Shown here: positions 12,001 through 24,000 of the stretch, one piece after another | Position numbering within the stretch: position 1 is the stretch's first letter | How the letters are laid out: each line of letters starts with the position of its first letter | Source: Dendrolimus kikuchii | Taxonomy: Eukaryota > Arthropoda > Insecta > Lepidoptera > Lasiocampidae | Length of the DNA stretch: 64,000 bases | NCBI GenBank assembly: GCA_019925095.2 | Contig: CM034406.1 | Coordinates: forward strand, 16,368,388-16,432,387 | Direction of reading: 5' to 3' | Made by a program: the position numbers and the translations under genes | Notes under the pieces: model-generated | What the model saw: only the letters and a program-made list of their open reading frames with translations | What the model was told of the DNA's origin: nothing | Database searches by the model: none

Positions 12001-15000
12001 TTTGCCTCTTGCTGAAGCATGAATTTGTTTAACATCAGGAGATAGATGCTCGACTATATATATTTGACGGCTCTCGCCAGTGATGCCAAGGTGAACAGAG
12101 CTCAGTTGACTAGTTTTATTTTCTTTATTATAGCGTTTATATGCTGATAGAACATTATCTCTAAATCTTTCAGAGGGCAGGGTAACAAGGATACTGCGAG
12201 GACGATCTGAAGCTTTATTCATCTTGGCAACACGCTTTATTGAACTTATATCGGTTTCGCTAATTACAACTTTAAGTTCATTGAAAAGATTTCGTATTAA
12301 AGTTAGTAGGTTTTCATTCGTCTTTTCTGGTACTGACTGAATTTCGACATTGCAACTCCTGGAGTTCTTTTCTAGTATGCTAATACGATTATTCAATTTA
12401 TGTATTTCTGTGTCTATAGTAGATTTTCCAGTTTCCAGTTGTTTAATTTTTTTGGTAGTTAGCGCTAAATCATGTTTCAAATCCATTTGAACTGCTGCTA
12501 GATGATCAGTCGTTTCAGTAAACTCTGCCTTCAAGGTGTTAATAGCATGGTTAATATCATCCCGTATAGCAGTTCTCATTTTAGAAAGTTTGGAGTCAAG
12601 AAGTAGGCTGAATTGGTCAAAAGTTATAGTGTCACTATGAGACCCTGTCAGTTGAGTGCCGAAGTTATGGTGGTCATTAATTTTTACTTGAGGTGCAAGG
12701 CTATCACTACTACTAGCGTTTTCATTTTGTATCTCGTCACAGGACATATCAGAAATATCAACCGACGACATTGTAAATTGTTTGCGCACAGGGTTGTTGT
12801 CATCTCTTCGGCGTAAAGTAACTTGATTACATGAGTGACACTTCCATGCACGTTTTAATTCTTGTACATTTGTCTTGTAATGGGACGTAGAAATATTGAG
12901 ACATTTGTAGTGGTAATAACCCTTACATGACAAACATTTAAGCTCTTCTGAAGAACGTATGTTGTTGTTACAAGCCAAGCAATTCATCCTTTCAGCTGTT
13001 AAGTTTAGTTTTCGTCCGAATTATTATTTATATTATTCACATATAATTAAAATTATAAATTTCGAGGATTACCGAACCGTTTACCAACTGTACAGTTTTT
13101 ATTTCACAGACTCCCCAATTTCTCGATCACTGCTAAGAATGAGATGATTTTATAGATTTGCACTCTATTTCGGTTACAACTTACGAGTTATTTAAGATTT
13201 ATATGACATGTGAATACATTATTGATTGTCACTGTTTGCAGTTCGTAAAAAGTATTCAATTGGTTGTTTTAGATCGAAATAACACTTTTATCGTGGTAAT
13301 TAAATAATCAAAATAAAATATGCACTATTTCACAAATATTTAAATGGTTAAAAGCTTTTTAAACTTAATTTTGTTTACGGAGCTATTCTTACTTCGTGGA
13401 CAAACTCAACAAACAAACAATTTTCTTTCTAGTTCTCTGTTTAATTCTGCAGATACTTATTATTATTATATTTAAAAAGTATTGGAAGCTACTTAAGAGA
13501 TCATAATGTTCTTAACAATAATAATTTCTTCCAGAACTGGATTGGGAACGTCACAACTGAGGATACAATAGATTTCCAAATAGAGAACACCAAAATGAAA
13601 CTCTACCCGGGTCCAGCTTTCGTCATGAGGTTCTTCGTCCAATACAATAAATTAGGACCAAATCCGAGACTCCGAGCTATAAGGCTAAACGGACGAGACA
13701 TCTGCAATGCCGATACCCCTCAGCTAGTTACGATTGTTAGTCAAAATGAGAAGGGTACAGGACAAACCACGGGGAGTTTTTGTAATGATATAGACAGAAC
13801 AATCCATAGGACTCAGCCGACAATGCCACCACAGTATGTAAAGCCGGTTATAAAACCGACGGAGAGGCCTGCAAATACTACATCTTTAAATAGAAATCCA
13901 ATTCCAACAAAAATGTTAGTCCATTATTTTCGCACTGTAATACCGCAATTAGAGATTAGGTTTATTAGAGAATTAGAGATGTGAGAGCCTCATCGCTGTC
14001 AGCGTGGACTTTTACACTGTGTAATACGTCGAGTAAGTTAGATTAGTGTACGACGGGGTTGACGTATTCGTGTGAATAACCCCCCTCCCCCCCCCCCCGC
14101 ATAGAATTTTTTTTTGTATATTTTTTTTTTAACAGAAACAAAACCGACTTCACACTAAACACCAAAAAATTATATTTTATTGACTTCTTTCTACACCATC
14201 TTGAAGTCGGTGTCAAGTAAAACATAGACGGCAACAAATTTACAAAATATAGTAATTTTTGTTTTACTTGACACCGCACCGACTTCAAGATGGTGTAGAA
14301 AAAGTCGGTTAATTATTTATTATTTTGTTTTTAGTGTGTAATCGGTTTTGTTTTGTAGTTATTTTTATTTTTTACTTTTTTATCAGCGTGTGCTTGTTTT
14401 GTAATTATTTTTATTTTTATTACTTCAAAAACTTTAGAAATAATATATTAAGCACCTGTAGAAATTGCACAACTGGCACGCGTATAAAAATTTGCCATCT
14501 TCTCTTCGATGTATATGCTCTTCAACAAGGGTTACTTTCGATTTCCTTGCGATCCATTAATCAGATCCTAAGTTGGTGACCATGGGACCACCTCAAGAGT
14601 ATACTTACGAATAAAGAAAACAATTTGAATATAGGTCCACAAATAACGGAGAAATCGCGTAATATGCGTACATAAAATTTAAGAACAGACGAGCGTGCAT
14701 GACAAGAGTTATGAATGTCAAAGAAGCAAGTGAGGTGTGTAAGAATGGGCCTAAATGGATCTCTGTTGTCCGTGCCTACCCCGCAAGGGAACTGACGTGA
14801 AGTTATGTATGTATGTATAAAATTTAAGCGCCTGTAGAAAGTGTAATACTGACATGCGTATACAAGCGTTTTTTCTTTAAAAATGTAGGCTTTAATAGGG
14901 CTTACTCTCTATTTTTTGGGATCCACTTATTAGATCTGGACTAGGTCACCATGGAACCACCTCTGGAGTATATACTAACGAATAAAGAAAAAAAATCAAA

Positions 15001-18000
15001 ATCGATCCACAATTGACGGAGAAATCGCGTAACATACATATAAAAATCTTAAACGCCTGTAAAAAATGTAACACCTACACGCATAATAGTGATATAAATA
15101 ATAATGTAGGTTAATGGTGTTGAATCATTGCTTAAGAACTGCAAGTATACTTCAAGATAAGATGGGATACTTGTTCAAAATTAAATCTTTATTTTCAGTG
15201 ACGATTCGGACTTCTACTCAGGGGGCATACCGACTTTTGTCATATCAGATTCCCCCCCAAGTAGCTCTAACATATACAATGAACAAAATCAAGTAAGTCT
15301 TACCATCTTTAATATTAGCTGTACTCGTCAATTCATTCGCAAAGCTTGGGGCTTTTATATTCATTATCTTCTAAACCCTGCAAGATAGGTCATCTGCTGA
15401 ACTCATGCAATAAAAAAATGTAATACCAGCGAAACGTAGCTCGCATTGCCATGACGACAATATATATCCTGATTGTGTCATTTCAATAAAATAAGCTTGT
15501 CCGTAATGACTTTCCTATTACATTAATGTACTCTGTGGTAGTAACACAAACACGACAACGACCAAGCTTTGCCGATATTCTCTCCTATTTTAATAATGTA
15601 TTCTGTGCGATACTCTGATTGGAATGCCAAGACGTCTTGATACGTAACTATGTTTATTGTATATCACATCTGTATTTGTTAGTGATTTACAACGGCTGCG
15701 CCAAAGAAACGCAATCAAAGCGCCACTTCTTCGGTTATATGCGCCTATCGCGTCTAAACGACATCATTTATCAGAATAAAAGTATCCTAAGTATTGGCCC
15801 GGGATATAAGCTAGCTTTGTGCCAAGTTTCAATCCGTTCAGTAGTTTTCACGTGTTGCTCTAATAGAAAGAGAGACAAAAATTCAAAAAATTGCATTTTG
15901 GTGGTCTTATTCATATTGAGATAGAGTAAGGTTGTAGGTTTCTTTAAAATTCTTAAATTCAATATAAATAAGCGGGTTCGGCTGCCTGTCAATTGACGCA
16001 ATTTTTATGCAATCGGTGCAATTTTTATTTTATAAATAAATAATTAAATATTGTAATTTAATTTAAATAATTAAAATGAACAAGTTGGCGGTAGGCTAAA
16101 TAACACTATATCAATACACGTTGATACTTGACAACTTTGCCTTCCGTGATCACGGCCACTGAAAAGTGGCCGTAACATCGCAATAACAAAAAAAAACAAA
16201 TAAATTACCGCGCTTAAAACCATTAAAACGTAGCTTGATATATATAAAAAACCTAATTTTGTTTTTATGTAAGTAACACAGAGCCAACTAAGAGCACTTT
16301 ACGGCGCCGCGTAGCTGCGGAGAAAACGCTAGTGTAAAATGTTATTGGATTTTGGACGTCGTACGTACGATTCGTAAAAACTTGGTCAAAAAGCCGAGTG
16401 AAATCACGCTTTTGATTTGTAAGAGGTGCTTCCAATACTTATAACGAGCGTGAAAAGTTACTTATGTTCTCACTCGTTACTCACTCTGCCCTACTAATTG
16501 CAGTAGGTAATCGATATTTTTGGGATTTCACTTGTTTGCAGAAATGGTGCGCTAATCTATATATAAAGCTTGATTTTTTTCTTGTTTTTTAGATATACGA
16601 GAAAGTTATATAACATGGGCATGTTGTTTAGATATCTAAACGTTTTTCTCGTAACCGCCATTTTGCAAATACTGCGTTTGAACGGAAGGCAGACTTTTTT
16701 TCTTACCAGGGGAAATCCGATTGAGGACTAAGCCGCGACAAGGGCAGAACCTTGGGGGGACAATTCGCGACCTAGTGTGGGATTCGCCAGAACGCGGGTG
16801 GTACTAGCATGCCCAGTCAGAACTGGTGCCATGCTATTGCCACTCCCCGGTTAGGGATACCCACTAAAACCCCTGGGTGTTCCGTCTTTCGCCTTATGCC
16901 AGGGCTACGGGTATATGACCTAGCCTCTCCGCAGCCCTGGCAGAAGAAAGGCAGACCTAAAATAACACATAAAATGTTCCATCACTATTTCACACCCTGT
17001 TTTATTACCCAGCTTTAAATATTTTTGTCGCTTTTTTTTCTACTGCGCCTTCTCTTAGTTATGTAAATGTTCCACTAAAATATTTTCTAAATAATTATTA
17101 TGTTAATTTTTCAGTGCGGTCAAGTAAAACTCAACGCAAACCCTCTAGTCGTCAATGGAGGTAGAGCACTAAACGGTCAATGGCCCTGGCATGTCGCCCT
17201 ATATCAGACCCAGGTAAAATTAAAATAAAACTACGTATCAGTACAAAAGGAGACGGATACACTTTCATAGATTCTTGGGCCCAGATTGTAAAAAGATGAG
17301 TAATTTTAAGATTTCATTTATTATGTTTATATTCTTTTTATTTTAGTGGGTTCAGTTATTTCGAAAGAATTAACCGTGTGGTGTAAGGCTTTTCATATTA
17401 TTAACTGTTGAAATTAATTCAAATTAATTGATTATAGTAATCGATAACTTTTTTTATTTGTAACCTTGTATTTAAAAATTGTTGTCCCCCAGAGAGAATT
17501 TAAGGCCGATGTTTTCCATTTTGTAATAGAAACATATGACGGTTTTTTAAGCCATATCTCAACTCTACGTTTCTTTGGCCCAAAAGTCCCCGTCTCCTTT
17601 TACGAGTTAGAGAATATTAAGCCTTGCAAGTCGTGGTAGCGTAATGGCTAGTGCACGCGTCCCAAACTCAAAGGGCGCGGGTTCGATCCTGGCCGGAACG
17701 CATGCACCACTTAGCAGTTTTCTGATCTAATGTGGATATTGTTACAATTACCACGTGCTAACAACGGTGAAGGAAAACATCGTGATGCAACCTCCACATC
17801 GAGATAACCGATGTGTCAAACCTGCCAAGCCGCCTTGGACAAGCGTGGCGGGTATACGTCCGTTCCCCTATAATGGGAGGCCCGAGTCCAGTAGTGGGAC
17901 ATTTATGGGCTGATATTATAAGCCTTGCAAGAGACTAAAAGCGTTTTTCGAGTGCATTACTTGTTAAAAATGTAATTTGTAATTAGTATTTCAAATACCT

Positions 18001-21000
18001 GACGCTGAGGTATTTTGTAATTAGTATTTCAAATACTTATGGTTGCAAAATACATTTCACAAAATACATTTAGCTACCTTATTGATGGGTGTGTTCTTCA
18101 GAAAATAGCGCTCGATAGCTTTCATAAGTTTCATAAGAAAATGGTGACCGCTAAATATTAGGTAAGTTCTGCAGTACTGGCCATTTAAAAGAAATATTTT
18201 TGTTTCGCTAAGATATATAATTTCAAATTAATTTTACTTTGAAAACATGAAATTCTTTTTTTAAAATTAGTCATTTGTTTATTGATAAGTGTTATGTTTT
18301 CTTCGCATTTGAATCTTTTTCATCATCATGGATAGTTAAAAATTCGAGTAATTATGGAATAAGAGTACCGTCGTGGCAGCAACGCGGCAAGAGCGACAAG
18401 CAACATCAACAACCTTTATGAGCGAACACTACAATGAACGTACCACTTGTTATTGGTTTTCCCGCTTCCATTCTGGAAATTTCGACCTTTCTTTATAGCT
18501 GGAGCACAACAGACAGGCTGACGGCCCACCTGATGGAAAGCGGTTACTGTCGCTTATGGACATTTGCAACACCAGAGATTTCATCAACCCGCTGCCAGCC
18601 TCGAAGAAATTTTATGACACCCTTTTTGAAGAACTCCATATCGTAGCGCTGTGGAAAAACCTCGGCTGGGAGCTCATTCCAAATCCCCACGGTATGCAGG
18701 AAAAAGGTTCTACAGAACCGTTGCGTACATGAGCGAAACGGCTTAAGGAAGTGGGGGTGAAATCCCAACACATGGTGAGCGGTTCGGTGGTAGAAAGAGG
18801 ACGAATACACCATTCTATACAGTTCTTCCGAATACACTCCGTTATACAGTCAGTAGAATACGTAGAGAGAGCGAAGTCTCTCATAAGGCCAAGCGTATCT
18901 AGACCACCTGTGAGTATGGGATCATCAACAACGTGAACAGCTCGACGTTGAATACTGTCTAGGGGATCGAGTTGGTAGCCAGGTGCTCCAGCCCAAAAGT
19001 GTGAGCAGTACTCCATATGCGGGCTCACCTGGGTTTTACAAAGCACAAAGCGTTGCCGCGGTGTGAAGTACTGCTTGGACCGGTTTAACATTCCCAGCTT
19101 CTTAGAGGCAAGTTTTGCCTTGCCTTCAAGATGGCTCCTCAACATCGTTCGCGATGTCAACACTGAGGATCCCAATACTCTTGGAGGTGGTAAGGGGAGT
19201 TCCTTGGAACTGAAGCGATTGCTCGAATGGAGTTTTTTTGGCAGATAATACGCAGACCTATGTCTTCTTGGGGTTGAAATGGACAAGGTTTTGTCTCCCT
19301 CATTCAGAGACTCTCTCTAAGGAATACTCTACTCAGATACAAGTCTAACCCAACTTTCCTCCACAAATGATCGAGGGACGTTTGCACGACCAGAGTACTG
19401 CGCATCGCCTGTGCTGGCATCCGCATTGGAATGAATGTTGCGAATAGACAACATATCAATGATATGTAAGATGAACAACGTTGGCGATAGCACACAACCC
19501 TGGGGCACACCAGCGTTGATGGGCTTGAAACTTGAGCAACAACCGTCGACAACGACTTGAATGCTGCGCTCATCAAAAGAGATGGATAGCCAGGTGCAAG
19601 GCCCTTCGGGTATTTCATACGATGGCCGCTCCGATAGAAGAGCCCTGTGCCAGACCCGGTCGAAGGCCTTAGCAATATCTAGAATTCTAGACTAACTGCC
19701 AGTGCTTCCTCTTTGCTCTCAATGGCTTCAGCCCAACGGTGGGTTAGGTAAACCAAGAGATCTTGAGCTGAGCGACTGTGGCGGAAGCCGTATTGCCGAT
19801 CGTTTAGCAGCTGGTAATCTTCGACGTAACACAGGAGCTGCGCGTTGATAATGCGCTCCATCACTATTGAGAGTAAAAAGGTTATTGCTATAGGCCTATT
19901 CGACGTGTCTGTTACGTACCCTTTTTTGGGGACAAGGTGCACGTGGGCAATCTTCCACGAAGCGAGGACACAACCCTTGTAGTAAGAGAGAGTGAAACGT
20001 CGGGCAAGGACTGGCTGGGGACAGCTCAGCTAAACACGTCTGCAGCACAATGGCAGAAATGCCATCAGGGCCAGAAGACTTTTTGACGTCGAGGGAGAAG
20101 AGAGCACATCGGACTGCTTTTTGAGTAAAGCGCACCTCCAACATTCTAGACTCACACAGGGATTGTAGGTGGAGTTTCTCCTATGTCTCAAGAGTTGAAT
20201 TGGCCGCAAAGATTTCACCCAGAAGATTGACTTTATCTTTGGCGGCGTGTACCAGACGGTCGTCCACTGTGCGCAGAGGTGGAAGAGACGCCCGACAAAA
20301 GTTTCCTTGGACAGCTGAGTGAATCCATGGGCGAGAGCAAAATCGTAGGCAGTAGTTCCTGACAGATCAATTCTCGAGGAACCCAACCACTCAACGTAAT
20401 GAGCATTAAAATTTCGATTATGACTACCTCTGCTAAAGGATACTGCCCAAAAACTTTGTCGATCACCTCATGAACGAGTTCAAAAAAGCAAGCTGTTTTA
20501 GTCTTTGTGCATTCCCTGCCATGGGACCGATATACGCACGCATAGATTCGGGTGGAACCACCAAAATCTACGCGTACCTACAAGATGGAAATATCCCTAT
20601 CTTCAAGGCCGTGGAGATTAGAATAAAAAAATATAATAAAATTAGGTTAACTTATTTCAGAAAAAACGGCAATTTCATAGGCAAGGGACCTAATAATGAT
20701 TATTATTTGATTTTTGTGAGTATTTTATTTACATAACCTAACACCTGACGGTATTTTGTATTTTGTAATTTGTATTTTGTATTTTAAATACATATAGTTG
20801 AAATGCTGTATTTTGTATTTTATATTTTAAATACCCGACTTAAAAGTAAAAAAAATCTATAACTCACTAGTGAGTTATAATGTTTTTTACTCACAGTTTG
20901 GTTATGGGTGTCATTCTGTGCCTAATTGCGGTGACCATAGAGCCACTTTATGAGCAAGTGTGTTGAAAAGGTTGTTAATCAGTTTGTATTTTAACATGAT

Positions 21001-24000
21001 TTCTAAAGCTTTAACACTTCACTACACTATTCAAGCGTAGGATGTTCTCAACGTAGCACCTTTTGCTCGAAATAATGCATATTATGTTTTAATATTAACT
21101 ATTTTACAATACAATAATATTTAGTTGCGCGTATAATGTTCCGGCTGGGTTTCCGTATTCTAGTAGATTCGAATTTTGAATTATTTATTTAGGTTTATAG
21201 CTTGGCAGCTAGGCCTTTAAGCCAGATCTTAGTTTAAAATATAGTCTCTTCATTTTCTTAAGCCTATGTGTAGCACAGCTGAACTGTAGGTAATCAGCTA
21301 GTGCCATTCAACGGAGTTCTTGTTACAACTTAACAGGCCACATTTGACTATACGGTAAATATGCATAAACGCGGAACCTGAAAATTATGCATTTTTTGTA
21401 TTTAAAGACTATAAATATGGTTTGCTATGGTGTAATAAGGACACTAAAATTATCGGAAGCCCGTCATTTAGGTAAAAAATTAAAAAAGAATACAATTAAT
21501 TAACTTAAAAACCTGCATCATATAAATAAAAATAATGTTCAATTTTAGCGTCCCGACTCACCTAGTTGTGATAAAAACACAATCACTTATTTAATTTCGG
21601 GATTAGTCTGCAAATGTAACATATATGACATGACCAAAATAATTAATCATTATAAAATCAACTATTACGGCATTGCTAAAAAACCACCATATTTTGTAAT
21701 TGGTAGGTGAAACCTCAGATTAATAATATTAAGAGACAAAGTTTTTACTTCACTTTGCTACTTGTTAGGCAAAGACACTAAATCCATACAGCATGAATAT
21801 CAATATTATTCAATCGATCTGAAGATCATTGAATGACATGAAAGTATGGAATTTTAGATTTTTCACATTATTCTAACTAACATAATTAATATATTTTTCT
21901 AGTTTGTATATATAAATACTGACTACATGCAATACCAATGTAAGCAGAACAAAGTATAGGTGTAAGGGGTGGTCGAAGGTGTAACCAGTACAGTGGGTTA
22001 GGTTAGGTTATCTTTAGACCAAAGCCCACGAGCCGAGCGAGCGTAGCGAGCGTGCCGCGGTAGCGGCCGGCGAGTGGCAGAACCAACTGGTTTCCATTTA
22101 TTCGTTGATAATTTTGATAAAAGTTAAAGTCGGTTCTGCCACTCCCCGGGCGCTGCCGCGGCACGCTCGCTTCGCTCGCTCGGCTCGTGGACTTTGGTCT
22201 TATGATAACTTAACCTAACCCACTGTCCTTGCCATAACCTTTGAACACCCCTCACACCTATATATTGTTTGTCTAACATTAGTATTGCATGTTGTCGTTA
22301 ATTATATATACAAACTACAAAAATATAATACTGATCTTAATCACAATAATGTGAAAAATCTAAAATTCCGTATTTTTATGTCATTCAAAGATGTTCAGTT
22401 TGATTGAATAATATTGATATTCATGCTGTACGGATTTAGTTCCTTTGCCTGACATTTAGCAAAGTGAGGTAAAAACTTTGTCTCTCAATATTATTAATCT
22501 GAGGTTTTACTTACATATTACAAAATGTCGTGATTTTTTAGCAATGCCGTAATATTTGATTTTATAATTATTAATTATTTTGATCATGTCATACATGTTA
22601 CATTTGCAGATTAATCCCAAAATTAAAGTAATTGTGTTTTTATTATAATTAGTAGGTAAGTCGTCACGCTAAAATTGAACATTATTTCTATCGATATAAT
22701 GCACGTATTTCGTAATTAATTGTAATGTGTATTAATTTTTTGTCTAAATGATTGCTTACCGATGATTTTAGTGTCGTTATTAAACCATAGCAAACCATAT
22801 GTAAAGTCTTTGAATACAACAAAATGCGTAATTTTCAGGTTCCGCGTTTATGCAAATTTACCGACTATACAGTTCACATTTCTCACAAAACACAAAATTA
22901 CTACTGAAAAACTATCAATATCCTACAACTATTGTTCATTTTAGAGTAATTTTACACATTTTTAGAAAATAGAACTGCACAGCACAACATCTCCTTTCAG
23001 TTCCCGCCAAAAACTCCTCGAATTTTGAATTTAGGCGCTTGGCCATAGACTATTATAATTAACGATCGTCATGTTGATTTTGTGCGTACACAACGACCCG
23101 TGTACTGTTTTCACGCTCGGCCGGACCGGTGTGTACCTCTCTCGTGCGCAGACAATTACTTTGATTTAGGAATCCAGTTTATACGGTGAGCGTCGCCTAG
23201 AGAGCCTACAGGATACAGATATCAACTCTTCATCTATCCAATACGCCGATTGATGCTTGCTTACTTGCAGACAGTAGACCACAAGTACATTTGCGGGGGT
23301 ACTCTGGTGACGCGCAGGCATGTGATCACGGCAGCTCACTGCGTTACGCGGAAAGCCTCAAGACGCGTCGTTAATTTAAACACCCTCACCGTGTACTTGG
23401 GGAAACATAACTTAAGGACCTCCATAGAGGGCGTTCAAATTAGATTTGTAAGTATTCCAATGTTTTAACAGATTTACAGACTAATGAAAGAACTTACTAA
23501 CACACGCAGCATAATGTGGCATCGCTATAATATGTTGTATTAATTAAGCCAAAACTTTCTTTTTAATTGAATATTACATTATATTATAAACTAATACTTA
23601 CAATGGCGGAAAATTAAGTTATATTGTAATCCATCTATAATCCATTACCTAAGACTATATGTAGACTTCTGAACCTTGGTTATCGAAGTCAATCTGTAAG
23701 GTTCCCTCTAGTTCTCAGAAGCTATACTATGCTACCTCGCTGGATCGCCGTACTGATCCGAGATAGGAAATGGCCCTCTAATCACCCGAAGAATTGATGA
23801 GTCGGTTTTATAGATCTTTGTATAGGCTCATGGCCTCAGGACCATTTGTTAATAGTTGATTAAGATCTGCACTGTGTAGTCACCTACTGTTGTTTATTTT
23901 TCAGGTAAACAATATAGTAATCGCTCCACAGTATAACTCATCAACCTTCGCAAAGGATTTAGCGATATTGGAACTGCAAGAGCCGGTTACGTACAGCGAC

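Larger units (their letters stand above)
8640..13490 (-). mobile_element. Nearly complete CR1-like LINE
   Basis: Antisense in protease intron 2. From its 5' side it has ORF1 with a PHD-like zinc finger (11881-12987) and an ORF2 with endonuclease and reverse transcriptase (8905-11782). Outer limits are estimates: about 260 bp of 3' flank below ORF2 and about 500 bp above ORF1 have no other explanation. No clean target duplication was found. Confidence 0.8.

Noticed and set aside
17631..17705. tRNA gene
   Set aside because: A- and B-box-like parts are present, but it is the head of a 288-bp SINE with target duplications, and no good cloverleaf is formed.
21993..22010. Telomere-like ggttaggttaggtta
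   Set aside because: Only two to three TTAGG units, mirrored in the palindrome's other arm; part of the foldback element, not a telomeric array.
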